This document shows positions 25,678-33,236 of a stretch of 64,000 bases of DNA, piece after piece; the first letter of the stretch is position 1; each line of letters begins with the position of its first letter. A program made the translations under genes and the position numbers. Source of the stretch: B1SED10-225 sp964501415 (GTDB taxonomy: Bacteria; Bacillota_I; Bacilli_A; Izemoplasmatales; Izemoplasmataceae); NCBI GenBank assembly GCA_964501415.1, contig CAZCSL010000005.1, forward strand, positions 1-64,000, given 5' to 3'. A model generated the notes under the pieces. It ran no database searches, was not told the origin of the DNA, and saw nothing but the letters and a program-made list of their open reading frames with translations.

Positions 25678-27042
25678 TTAGTTGTTTTCAATTAAAGCAA
25701 CCGTCTCAATATGGGCCGTTTGCGGAAACATATCGAAAGGCGTTACTTCTTTGATTTTATATCCTAATTTCTGTAAATAATTCGCATCTCTAGAAAACGT
25801 AGATACGTTGCATGATATATAAATAATGCGTTTAATATTTTTATTGGCAACTCTTTTTAAAAAGCTTTTATCGCAACCCTTTCTAGGGGGATCGATAAAT
25901 AGCACATCAATATTGTCGTATTTTTCATCGTTCAATACCGTATCGTCACTGGCTTGGTAAAAATGCACATTTGACACATTATTTGATTTGGCATTTTCAC
26001 GTGCTTGCTTAATATTGTTTTTAATGACATCAAAACCAATAACTTCTTTAACGTCTTTTGCAGCACTAAGACCAATAGCGCCAACACCACAATAAGCATC
26101 CATCACTCGGAAATCAGCTTCTAGCTTTGCATAATTTAAAGCTTTTTGATACAGTGCTTCAGTCTGAATGGGATTGACTTGGAAAAAAGATTGATGAGTG
26201 TATTTGTAGGTTAAACCACACAACGTATCTTCTAATAAATCTTCTCCATAAATAGTTTTACTTTTATTGGCAAGCATGACGTTGCCTTTGCTTGTATTGT
26301 TATTAATTACGATTCCTTTAATCATGGGATATCGCTCATTCAAAGCCTCTATAATGTTTTCCTTCTTAAGGATTTTACTGCCATTAAGAATCAAAGTTAA
26401 CAAGATATCTCCCGTTTTTTCGCTGTGTCTGATCATCACACCTCTAAAAAGACCTTTATGTGTATGCTCATCATAAATGCTTATTTTATAGTTAATTAGT
26501 AGAGATTTTATTAACTTTATAATCTCAGAATAGACTTTAGGAAAAATGTGACATCGTTTTAAATCAATAATCTCGTGTGACCTTCTTTTGTAAAGCCCAG
26601 CAACCAAACGATCTTCCTCCATGGCAAATGGTATAATCGCTTTATTGCGATAATAATAGGGGTTATTCATCCCAACCATATCGTTTACATTTGTCGTTAT
26701 ATGACCAATTTTTCTTAACGTTTCTTTAACGCGATGCTTTTTAAAGGATAACTGCATATCATAATTCATATGCATGATATCACAACCACCACACGTAAAG
26801 AAATGTTCACAGATAGGCTTTTTTCGAAATGGAGAAGGCGTCGTCAATTCTATCAAACGACCAAAGGCAAAGTTCTTATTTACTTTGGTAATTTTAATCT
26901 GGGCTTGTTCACCCTTGAGCGCATCTTTGACAAAAACAGGAAAGCCATTTATTTTGGCCACTCCCATCGCATCATGTGTTAAATCAATAAACTCAACATT
27001 ATGGTATGAATTTTTCTTTAGCACCTTCTCACAGCCTTTCAT
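25678..27042 (-). CDS. rlmD: 23S rRNA (uracil-C5)-methyltransferase RlmD/RlmCD type
   Basis: About 454 residues. N-terminal TRAM domain (about 10-65), an iron-sulfur ligand set CEHFFTCGGCDIMHM, SAM-binding DAYCGVGAIGLSAA, FIDPPRKGCD and the catalytic cysteine in YISCNVSTFSRD. Enzymes of this type make m5U747 and m5U1939 in 23S rRNA (RlmCD in Gram-positives). The start is uncertain: the ATG at 27042 overlaps the sdaA stop by one base (TAATG) but lacks a strong ribosome site; a GTG six codons later has AAAGG ten bases upstream. A longer frame reaches 27078 inside sdaA and is unlikely. Second gene of the sdaA operon. Confidence 0.88.
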   Translation of the reverse strand: MKGCEKVLKKNSYHNVEFIDLTHDAMGVAKINGFPVFVKDALKGEQAQIKITKVNKNFAFGRLIELTTPSPFRKKPICEHFFTCGGCDIMHMNYDMQLSFKKHRVKETLRKIGHITTNVNDMVGMNNPYYYRNKAIIPFAMEEDRLVAGLYKRRSHEIIDLKRCHIFPKVYSEIIKLIKSLLINYKISIYDEHTHKGLFRGVMIRHSEKTGDILLTLILNGSKILKKENIIEALNERYPMIKGIVINNNTSKGNVMLANKSKTIYGEDLLEDTLCGLTYKYTHQSFFQVNPIQTEALYQKALNYAKLEADFRVMDAYCGVGAIGLSAAKDVKEVIGFDVIKNNIKQARENAKSNNVSNVHFYQASDDTVLNDEKYDNIDVLFIDPPRKGCDKSFLKRVANKNIKRIIYISCNVSTFSRDANYLQKLGYKIKEVTPFDMFPQTAHIETVALIENN

Positions 27043-28235
27043 TACTCGAGTTGATATTTCTTTGCAAGGCCACCGCATGAGGTTTCCCGGTAATTCGATG
27101 GCATATCTTTGCCCGTTTCAAACATAGTCTCTACAACCAAATCAAATGATATTTTCCTTGAATCACTAAGAAAATACGCAAGCCCACAAGCATCTATCGC
27201 TCTTAAAGCTGCTACCGCATTTCTTTCGATACACGGAATTTGTACGTATCCCATAATGGGATCGCAAGTTAAACCTAAATGATGCTCAAGTGCAATCTCC
27301 GCAGCGTATTCAATTTGATCTAGTGATAGCTTGAATAACTCCGCGTGTGCCGCAGCCGCCATACTGCACGCACTGCCGACCTCAGCTTGACACCCTGCTT
27401 CTGCGCCACTAATAGAAGCATTATGCTTTATGATGTTGCCAATGATCCCTGCAGTCGCTAAAGCATCAATGATGGCCTCATCATCAAAGCCATGTCGTTG
27501 TTGCATATACCTAAGTACCGCAGGCATCGTTCCACTCGCACCACATGTTGGAGCAGTAACAATAGTGCCGCCACTTGCGTTCATTTCGTTTACCGCAAAA
27601 GCATATGCACTAACTAACCGCGATTCCTTGATTTCATTGGGTTCTTTTTTTATCTGTTTTTTATATAGAGTCCGAGCTTTTCGAACCACTTTGAGCTCAC
27701 CTGGAAGATATCCTTGTTTTGAAAGACCTTCTTCGATACTTTGTTTCATGGTTTTCCAAATATTCATTAAAAAGGCTCTAATTTCAAACCCTTCAAAGCG
27801 TACTACATAATCCGATAACCTTATTGATTCCGCCTTACAATAAGTCATAATTTCCTTAAATGTTTGGTGCGGATAAACATCAGGGCTTTCTTCGTATGTG
27901 TCTCCTTCAATACGTATGGTTCCGCCTCCAACACTGTATACGCGCATATAACCAACTTCTTCATCGTTGGTATCATACGCATAAAAATCAAGCGTATTAG
28001 GATGCTTGGCAATGAAGTCTGAAGAAAAAATCACCTCAACATCTTCAAACACTTCTTTTATAATTTTATCGGTTAAATGACCTTTTCCAGTCAAACTTAG
28101 TGAACCAAATAAAAAAACGCGAACTCTATGATTGGGATAACGACTTTTAAACAGCCTAGCAGCGCGCTCGGGGCCCATAGTATGTGAACTGGAAGGACCT
28201 TTGCCGACTTTATATAGTTCTCTTATCGATTTCAT
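27042..28235 (-). CDS. sdaA: L-serine dehydratase, iron-sulfur-dependent, single-chain form
   Basis: Deaminates L-serine to pyruvate and ammonia with a [4Fe-4S] cluster. At 397 residues it fuses the beta domain (N-terminal, starting VGKGPSSSHTMGPERAA, about 10-26) with the alpha domain (from about 200, NASGGTIVTAPTCGASGT). Cluster cysteines are likely those in GAEAGCQAEVG, GLTCDPI and the C-terminal SCGG. In Bacillus these are two genes (sdaAB, sdaAA); fused forms occur in proteobacteria and some Mollicutes relatives, though this one is shorter than the 454 residues of E. coli SdaA. GGAGG precedes the ATG. It feeds serine carbon to pyruvate. Confidence 0.93.
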   Translation of the reverse strand: MKSIRELYKVGKGPSSSHTMGPERAARLFKSRYPNHRVRVFLFGSLSLTGKGHLTDKIIKEVFEDVEVIFSSDFIAKHPNTLDFYAYDTNDEEVGYMRVYSVGGGTIRIEGDTYEESPDVYPHQTFKEIMTYCKAESIRLSDYVVRFEGFEIRAFLMNIWKTMKQSIEEGLSKQGYLPGELKVVRKARTLYKKQIKKEPNEIKESRLVSAYAFAVNEMNASGGTIVTAPTCGASGTMPAVLRYMQQRHGFDDEAIIDALATAGIIGNIIKHNASISGAEAGCQAEVGSACSMAAAAHAELFKLSLDQIEYAAEIALEHHLGLTCDPIMGYVQIPCIERNAVAALRAIDACGLAYFLSDSRKISFDLVVETMFETGKDMPSNYRETSCGGLAKKYQLE

Positions 28236-28264
28236 ATGGCCTCCAAATTACAAACGCTATATAC

Positions 28265-28270
28265 ATTATA
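28265..28270 (-). promoter_or_regulatory. Extended -10 promoter of the sdaA operon
   Basis: TATAAT preceded by TGT about 30 bp before the sdaA start; the -35 region overlaps the previous terminator. Confidence 0.5.
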
Positions 28271-28281
28271 ACACAAATGCA

Positions 28282-28313
28282 TAAAAAAAGAGAAAGCGAC
28301 AGCCATCGCTTTC
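28282..28313 (-). terminator. Rho-independent terminator after lemA
   Basis: GAAAGCGA/TCGCTTTC stem (28292-28299 and 28306-28313), followed by TCTTTTTTT on the minus strand. Confidence 0.85.
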
Positions 28314-28347
28314 CTTCTTTTTAAAATGGTTATAAAGCTTAATAAAG

Positions 28348-28911
28348 CTAAAAATCCATCTTAACGTCTGCGCGTTTTTCAAGTTCAGCTTCAAAGAATG
28401 GTTTCTTATCCATACCGATTCTACTAGCCACAATACTAGTTGGGAAAGTAACAATCTTTTGATTTAAACGTGATGCGTTAGCATTAAACAAACGTCTGGA
28501 AGCTTGCAAGTGTTCTTCGACATCCGCAATCGTCTTTTGAAGGTTTGTAAAGACCTTTTCTGCTTTTAAATCGGGATACTGCTCAACGGCGACGTTAATA
28601 TCGGCTTGTACCTGGTTCAATTTTTGCATAAACTCTTGTTTTTGTTCAAGCGTTAAATCATCCGGCATACCTTTGCGCCACTTGACCACATTTTCAAATG
28701 TTTTGGCCTCATGTTTTGTATACCCTTTAACGGTGTCAACCATTTTACTCAACGTGTCAAACCGCTTCGTTAAAGCAACATCAATCCCAGATTCGGCTTC
28801 ATTCACCTTTACTTCATTTTGACGCAAGCTGTTCATGGTCGCAATGAACCAAATCGCTACAATAAGCAATATTGCAGCTACTACAATTAAAACAATGACT
28901 GCTTCTGACAT
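28348..28911 (-). CDS. lemA: LemA-family protein
   Basis: 187-residue protein with one N-terminal membrane helix (about 5-25) and a long helical domain. Family hallmarks: NEVKVNEAESGIDVALTKRFD (about 32-52, an N-to-R block near the membrane), YPDLKAEKVFTNLQ, and ASRRLFNANASRLN. LemA proteins sit in the cytoplasmic membrane with a coiled-coil domain outside; their biochemical role is unknown. Its start overlaps the stop of the DUF3137 gene by one base (TAATG). The LemA/DUF3137 pairing recurs in Mollicutes and Bacillota. Confidence 0.92.
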   Translation of the reverse strand: MSEAVIVLIVVAAILLIVAIWFIATMNSLRQNEVKVNEAESGIDVALTKRFDTLSKMVDTVKGYTKHEAKTFENVVKWRKGMPDDLTLEQKQEFMQKLNQVQADINVAVEQYPDLKAEKVFTNLQKTIADVEEHLQASRRLFNANASRLNQKIVTFPTSIVASRIGMDKKPFFEAELEKRADVKMDF

Positions 28912-29798
28912 TATTTTTCCTCCTTAAAAATCTTTTTATTTAATTTTAAATCATCTACCAATTCATAAAGCATCTCAATATCTTCTTTAAAGGTATCTAC
29001 CAAGCGTTCATCGATTTTCACAAAAGGATATATCGGAAACGTGGACTTGTTATTATTGATCGCAAAATAAAGCTTTTCAGCCATGAAAGAAAACCCTAGT
29101 TGTCCTGGATGATTTTTCTCAATTTTCATTATAGATTCCATAAAATGCGGGGTTAAAACATAAAAGGCCGTATGAGGGTCAGTAGAATAGGTTTTAAACT
29201 TCTTATTGAAATCAATGCTTTCCAACTCTACTTTTTTGTATTTAATACCGTCTCTAGGACGATATCTTTCTAAAACTTGAAGTCGGTGCTCAATCGGTTT
29301 ATGAAAATCAAACTTGAAAACTCTACCTTTAAAGAAAGTAACGTATCTGGTTTTTCTCCTACCTTTAGAATCCGTGTAGGTTTGTCTTTCTTGCAGATGT
29401 ACATCACTGGATTCAAACTCGATGCCATCAATTTTACCACTTAAGTAATCACTACCTTTAAAACGGTCTGCGCGTTTAATAAAACCGCAGCTATATACTT
29501 CATTTTGCGATAAAGATTTTTTAGGATAGTAATCTCCATCTTCAATGATGCTAGAAAAATAGTCTTTTAAAAAGGTCTTTTTGAATTTTGTAATCGTTCC
29601 ATTAAATTTAACCAATCCAACAATAAACGTGATCAAACCCAAAAAAAAGACAACTAAACCCAAATTGAATAAAACATTCCTGCCTTCACCAAAGATTGCA
29701 AACGCTAAAAACCCTAAAATAGCTAAAAATAGTCCAATCACAGAAATGATCTCTGATTGTTTTTTCTTATCTTGATGAACCCTTAATTCTTCTGCCAT
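28911..29798 (-). CDS. DUF3137-family membrane protein
   Basis: 295 residues. Two adjacent membrane helices (about 17-37 and 42-63) are followed by a soluble domain that contains the DUF3137 features GFIKRADRFKGSDYLSG and the downstream RETRYVTFFKGRVF-like strand (here RRKTRYVTFFKGRVFKFDF), and HFMESIMKIE. Function unknown; these are commonly next to lemA, as here. The start ATG has GCGGAGGG upstream. Overlaps lemA by one base, so the two are coupled. Confidence 0.85.
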   Translation of the reverse strand: MAEELRVHQDKKKQSEIISVIGLFLAILGFLAFAIFGEGRNVLFNLGLVVFFLGLITFIVGLVKFNGTITKFKKTFLKDYFSSIIEDGDYYPKKSLSQNEVYSCGFIKRADRFKGSDYLSGKIDGIEFESSDVHLQERQTYTDSKGRRKTRYVTFFKGRVFKFDFHKPIEHRLQVLERYRPRDGIKYKKVELESIDFNKKFKTYSTDPHTAFYVLTPHFMESIMKIEKNHPGQLGFSFMAEKLYFAINNNKSTFPIYPFVKIDERLVDTFKEDIEMLYELVDDLKLNKKIFKEEK

Positions 29799-29828
29799 AT
29801 TACCCTCCGCTTTTTTTAGTCTACACTC

Positions 29829-29834
29829 ATTATA
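29829..29834 (-). promoter_or_regulatory. Extended -10 promoter of the DUF3137-lemA operon
   Basis: TATAAT preceded by TGC, about 30 bp upstream of the gene; the -35 position lies in the previous terminator stem. Confidence 0.5.
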
Positions 29835-29842
29835 GCATTAAA

Positions 29843-29876
29843 GAAAAAAACGAGAAAGCAAAATTTGCTTTCTCGT
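29843..29876 (-). terminator. Rho-independent terminator after the YvlB/SHOCT-like gene
   Basis: Near-perfect 13-bp inverted repeat (29850-29862 and 29864-29876) followed by seven T on the minus strand. Confidence 0.9.
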
Positions 29877-29886
29877 AAAAGAAGGA

Positions 29887-30243
29887 TTATTCGACTATCA
29901 CTTTCACGATATCACCATCGTTTGACTCGATGTCTACCAACTCTCCAAACGCACCTTCTTCAAGCATATCAAGGATTTCACAAAAATCGATATCGCTGCT
30001 TTTAAAACTTGTTTTATCCAATACTTTTGGATGGATATTAAGCAATAGTTTCGCAAAAGCTAGTGGAATTTTGATATTTACTTTATCACCATCTGAACTT
30101 TTGATTAGTACTTTGATAAATTTAGGATCGTCTTTCGATTCACTCGAATTGTTATTGTGATTGGATAATGCGGTTTTTGTTTCTGATAAACTCTTTTCTC
30201 CTTGAGATAGTTTTTCTAACCATGTTTTCTTATTTTCTAACAT
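29887..30243 (-). CDS. Small protein with a YvlB/LiaX-type SHOCT-like domain
   Basis: About 118 residues. The N-terminal half (1-45) is low-complexity, with many N, S and K. The C-terminal half fits the domain found at the start of Bacillus YvlB and related DUF4097 proteins: FIKVLIKSSDGDKVNIKIP (44-62), then LAFAKLLL, and the acidic DMLEEGAFGELVDIES followed by KVIVE. In YvlB/LiaX these domains belong to envelope-stress systems. Here it is free-standing, without a DUF4097 part. The ATG at 30243 has AAAGGGTGAG upstream. It follows three microprotein genes in the same direction and shares their terminator. Confidence 0.72.
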   Translation of the reverse strand: MLENKKTWLEKLSQGEKSLSETKTALSNHNNNSSESKDDPKFIKVLIKSSDGDKVNIKIPLAFAKLLLNIHPKVLDKTSFKSSDIDFCEILDMLEEGAFGELVDIESNDGDIVKVIVE

Positions 30244-30271
30244 GTACACTCACCCTTTCTATTTTTTTGAT

Positions 30272-30373
30272 TTAGCAATCGTAACAACGTCTTTTTTCGT
30301 ATCTCTCAACCAATTCTTTTTTACTGTTGTTTTCTTTTTCCATTAACACATAAGTGTTTGTAAGATCCATCAT
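30272..30373 (-). CDS. Microprotein A, 33 residues (unannotated small gene)
   Basis: ATG-ATG start with AAGGAAG six to nine bases upstream and a TAA stop; the next gene starts 28 bp later. The product is hydrophilic and basic: an N-terminal MMDLTNTYVLM, a charged helix KKELVERYEKRR, and a CYDC end with two cysteines. The charged block aligns with the one in microprotein B (TKELIKKFEQKR), which argues for real coding and shared ancestry. No known family recognised. It could also be a regulatory leader frame for the YvlB-like gene. Confidence 0.6.
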   Translation of the reverse strand: MMDLTNTYVLMEKENNSKKELVERYEKRRCYDC

Positions 30374-30421
30374 TATAATCTTCCTTTCATAATATTTTCT
30401 AATCACAACTAGGTATCCGGC

Positions 30422-30520
30422 TTATCGATTAACGCGTTTTTGTTCGAATTTTTTAATTAGTTCTTTAGTTTTTTTATGATAGTAATCATATTTAGTATGC
30501 ATTAAACTAGTATCCAACAT
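30422..30520 (-). CDS. Microprotein B, 32 residues (unannotated small gene)
   Basis: ATG start with AAAGGA nine bases upstream, TAA stop. Product: MLDTSLMHTKYDYYHKK followed by TKELIKKFEQKRVNR. Strongly basic, no membrane segment. It shares the pattern K-E-L-(I/V)-x-x-(F/Y)-E-x-(K/R)-R with microprotein A, 49 bp downstream. Expected to be translated from the same transcript. Function unknown. Confidence 0.6.
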   Translation of the reverse strand: MLDTSLMHTKYDYYHKKTKELIKKFEQKRVNR

Positions 30521-30562
30521 GATCACACATCCTTTCTTAATATTGTTATAAAGTCAAATGAT

Positions 30563-30673
30563 TTATAGTCTAAATCCTTTTTTTAACTCTTTTGTAGCTT
30601 TAACATCTTGTTCTTTAGTCATATGTTTGGTTTCAGTAACTAAGATTTCTTGAATCAGATAGTTGTTGTTCAT
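30563..30673 (-). CDS. Microprotein C, 36 residues (unannotated small gene)
   Basis: ATG start with a strong AAAAGGAG seven bases upstream and a TAA stop. Product begins MNNNYLIQEILVTETKHM and ends TKEQDVKATKELKKGFRL. It shares the TKEL-K-K element with microprotein B, though overall similarity is weak. First gene after a strong promoter, 42 bp before microprotein B. Function unknown; a leader role cannot be excluded. Confidence 0.6.
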   Translation of the reverse strand: MNNNYLIQEILVTETKHMTKEQDVKATKELKKGFRL

Positions 30674-30720
30674 TTTAATTCTCCTTTTAATTTTTTAATT
30701 ATCTTATTAATTTTTTTAAG

Positions 30721-30741
30721 TTATAGATTGTTTTTCTTCAT
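30721..30741 (-). CDS. Possible six-codon leader frame (MKKNNL) at the start of the microprotein transcript
   Basis: ATG-AAG-AAA-AAC-AAT-CTA-TAA beginning about ten bases after the predicted transcription start. No ribosome site precedes it, so it would need near-leaderless initiation. Weak evidence. Confidence 0.2.
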   Translation of the reverse strand: MKKNNL

Positions 30742-30751
30742 CTTCAACTAC

Positions 30752-30780
30752 ATAATACACTATGTTTTTATATATGTCAA
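30752..30780 (-). promoter_or_regulatory. Promoter of the microprotein-YvlB-like operon
   Basis: TTGACA (30775-30780), 17-bp spacer, TATTAT (30752-30757). One of the strongest promoters in the window, upstream of three microprotein genes. Confidence 0.82.
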
Positions 30781-30817
30781 CATTTAAATTAATTTTTTTA
30801 ATTTATTTTTTATAATA

Positions 30818-30846
30818 TTAAAAAAGACGATTAATTTTTTTAATCG
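30818..30846 (-). terminator. Terminator of the TetR-controlled ABC exporter operon
   Basis: CGATTAA/TTAATCG stem (30828-30834 and 30840-30846) followed by a run of T on the minus strand. Confidence 0.75.
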
Positions 30847-30870
30847 CCTTTGGGTTTTATGTGCTTTTTA

Positions 30871-31659
30871 TTAGGTTTGAACTTTATTTTCAAATTTCTT
30901 ATACGCTAATATGCTTAAAGTGATAGCATACAGTGAACCAATAATCATGTAAGCTGGGTATGAGATGTTGTGTTCATGTGTTAACAATGCTGCTTCACTA
31001 AGCAATCCTTTCATCGGCCAAAAGGTTGGAAGTATACCGATGAAGTATTGTTTAAAGTCTTGCATTGTATCTAATACCAATACCGCTGGTAATATAACAA
31101 TCACACCAGCGGTTTTCATGTAAGCAAACCCTTCGATTTTATTTTTACTCATGGAAGCCAAAATGAGGGCAAACACGGGGGTAAATAGCCCGGCTACTAA
31201 AGCATATAACAAAATATTGGTTAAACTGAACTGATCCCAAAGATTCACCCCGTGAAATGTATAGTTATCGCCACTTAGCATCTTAACGCCATATAAAGCC
31301 CAAAAAGAGGCGTTTACACTAATGATATAGGCATAAATGGTTTTAAATATGACGTATCCTTTGAGGCTGACTGGGGTAACCCTAATAGTATTAAGTGTGT
31401 TTTCATCACTATGGTCGATGAGGTTAAAGCCTAGCATAGCTGCGGTAACAAACGGAGCGATATTGGCAAAGATGATAATAATAGTCAAGGTCGCTAAAGT
31501 TTGACCTTCTTCGGTTTCACCATAGTTTTCAACCAATGTAGGCAAAACGAAAGCGCCGATGAATATCATCAATAATGGATAAAGCAACATGATCAATGTC
31601 ATTTTATCTCGTAAAATATTTTTGATTTCGTATCTCAATAATTTAACATATTTAGACAT
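30871..31659 (-). CDS. ABC transporter permease (second)
   Basis: About 262 residues, six membrane segments, of the ABC-2 permease type: N-terminal LLRYEIKNILRDKMTLIMLL, a large extracytoplasmic loop (about 40-65), then five hydrophobic segments. It forms the exporter with the preceding permease and the ATPase. The ATG at 31659 has GAGGG eight bases upstream; a TTG frame to 31674 is less likely. Four bp separate it from the stop of the first permease. Substrate unknown. Confidence 0.85.
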   Translation of the reverse strand: MSKYVKLLRYEIKNILRDKMTLIMLLYPLLMIFIGAFVLPTLVENYGETEEGQTLATLTIIIIFANIAPFVTAAMLGFNLIDHSDENTLNTIRVTPVSLKGYVIFKTIYAYIISVNASFWALYGVKMLSGDNYTFHGVNLWDQFSLTNILLYALVAGLFTPVFALILASMSKNKIEGFAYMKTAGVIVILPAVLVLDTMQDFKQYFIGILPTFWPMKGLLSEAALLTHEHNISYPAYMIIGSLYAITLSILAYKKFENKVQT

Positions 31660-31663
31660 AGCA

Positions 31664-32383
31664 TCAACCCTCAATCGCTTTTTCTATATACTTAGGGAAC
31701 ACAAGATATCGCCCCAAAAGATAGGATAAAACTATAAGATAGACCACGCCAACACTAATCAAACCGATACTCACTTCTACATAAAAAGCCTTGTCTATTA
31801 ATAATAAGGATGCATGAGTAGGTGAAAAGATAAGTAAAGTCTCAAAGGTTTCTCCTAAAATACCAAAAGCGTAAAATATGCTTGGAAACGCAAAGATGAT
31901 CATATATGTCATCATCGCGGCAAGCAAGGAAGCGAAATCCTTAAGCCATACGGCAAACATAAACCCAATCATTGCGTGCGCACATGCGACGATTACCGCA
32001 AACGCAAACAATAAAGGTAAGTTAACCTCCAAATCGAAAAACAAAACAGCAAAAACTGAAATGATAACGGTCGATTGAAATGCAATGTAGATGGCACTTA
32101 ACAGTTTAGAAAAAATAACGTGAGATAATTTCACCGGTGTAATCAATAACGTTTTCAAGGTATTTTCCTGGCGTTCGTAAAACAATGATGCGCCGATCAA
32201 CAACACGGTCATGAGCGTTATATCCATAAAAATAAATATCGGCACAAACAGCTCAGCGCCTTCATCACCCACTAAAAATAAGACCAATACCCACAAAATA
32301 CTTAAACCTAAACCTACCTGAAAGATATTATACTTAAATAACCGCTGAAACTCTCCTTTGATTAAACGACCTAAATTATTCAT
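31664..32383 (-). CDS. ABC transporter permease (first)
   Basis: 239 residues with six hydrophobic segments, ABC-2 type. The block ERQENTLKTLLITPVKLSHV (about 70-89) is the cytoplasmic coupling region typical of this group; the sister permease has the equivalent NTLNTIRVTPVSL. The start overlaps the ATPase gene by 8 bp. Together with the ATPase these resemble fluoroquinolone- or drug-export ABC systems of Gram-positives, but the substrate cannot be read from the sequence. Confidence 0.85.
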   Translation of the reverse strand: MNNLGRLIKGEFQRLFKYNIFQVGLGLSILWVLVLFLVGDEGAELFVPIFIFMDITLMTVLLIGASLFYERQENTLKTLLITPVKLSHVIFSKLLSAIYIAFQSTVIISVFAVLFFDLEVNLPLLFAFAVIVACAHAMIGFMFAVWLKDFASLLAAMMTYMIIFAFPSIFYAFGILGETFETLLIFSPTHASLLLIDKAFYVEVSIGLISVGVVYLIVLSYLLGRYLVFPKYIEKAIEG

Positions 32384-33236
32384 CGATTGTATCTCCAGTC
32401 ACTTTGATAAAGATTTCATCCAAAGAAGTTTCGCCGCTATGCATGGTTTCAATATCATAATCCTTGATGATCTTTAAGAAGTCCTGGTTGTCTCCAATAT
32501 TATCTAAATTAAACGTTGTTTTATGAGTCGAACCATTATCATGGTATTCCACATCTAGTATGCGTTCACCGTGTTTTAGCTTTAATGCTCTAGGTGTCGA
32601 TATTTCCTTGATATTTCCTCCACTCATAAAAGCTACGCGATCACAAAGTTCTTCCACGTCATTCATCAGATGTGTAGATAGTAAGACCGTACCACCAGCG
32701 GCTTTAAACTCTCTAATCATATCTTTTATGATGCGCGCATTTTTAGGATCCAATCCATTGGTAACTTCATCCAAAAATAGTATTTTAGGGTTGTTTAACA
32801 TCGCTCTAACAAAATTTAAACGCATTTTCATGCCTTTTGAAAACTCTCCAACTAAGCGGTCTTTATCCTCATAAAGTCCAACTTTCTTAAGTAAAAAATT
32901 AATATCTGCGTGATTTTTATATAGCTGTTGGAAAAATTTCATGTTTTCCATCGCCGTTAGTTTAGAAAAATGCACAGGCAACTCAAAACCGACCCCAATA
33001 TCTTCATAAAAATGATTCGAATAACCGCTCAAGCTCTTGCCTTGATAAAGGATGTCCCCTCGGTAGTTTTTAAGTAAACGAGTCAAGATTTTTTGTGTGG
33101 TACTTTTACCCGCCCCACTTGGACCCAATAATCCAAATATCTCGCCTTCAAAAATTTCAAACGAAACATCGTCAACCGCTTTAATCTGATTTTTTGGATA
33201 GGTGAACCCTAAATGCTTGATTTGAAATATTTTCAT
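32376..33236 (-). CDS. ABC exporter ATP-binding protein
   Basis: 286 residues. Walker A GPSGAGKST (36-44), Q-loop, signature EFSKGMKMRLNFVRAML, Walker B ILFLDEVTNGLD (E followed by V, a minor variant) and switch His in STHLMND. The C-terminal 70 residues form the regulatory tail common in drug-export ATPases. It overlaps the tetR gene by 4 bp (ATGA) and the first permease by 8 bp, so the whole operon is translationally coupled. Confidence 0.92.
   Translation of the reverse strand: MKIFQIKHLGFTYPKNQIKAVDDVSFEIFEGEIFGLLGPSGAGKSTTQKILTRLLKNYRGDILYQGKSLSGYSNHFYEDIGVGFELPVHFSKLTAMENMKFFQQLYKNHADINFLLKKVGLYEDKDRLVGEFSKGMKMRLNFVRAMLNNPKILFLDEVTNGLDPKNARIIKDMIREFKAAGGTVLLSTHLMNDVEELCDRVAFMSGGNIKEISTPRALKLKHGERILDVEYHDNGSTHKTTFNLDNIGDNQDFLKIIKDYDIETMHSGETSLDEIFIKVTGDTIDE

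Larger units (their letters stand above)
30687..30843. repeat. Four copies of an A/T palindrome TTAATTTTTTTAA around a promoter
   Basis: Three exact copies of the 13-mer at 30707-30719, 30789-30801 and 30831-30843, and one copy shorter by one T at 30687-30698. They flank the promoter of the microprotein operon (30752-30780); the last lies in the terminator of the exporter operon. The base composition is extreme here, so part of this may be chance. Confidence 0.55.

Noticed and set aside
30272..30673. RiPP precursor peptides
   Set aside because: No maturation enzyme, protease or dedicated exporter is adjacent; the radical SAM gene is over 5 kb away on the other strand, and only one of the peptides has cysteines.
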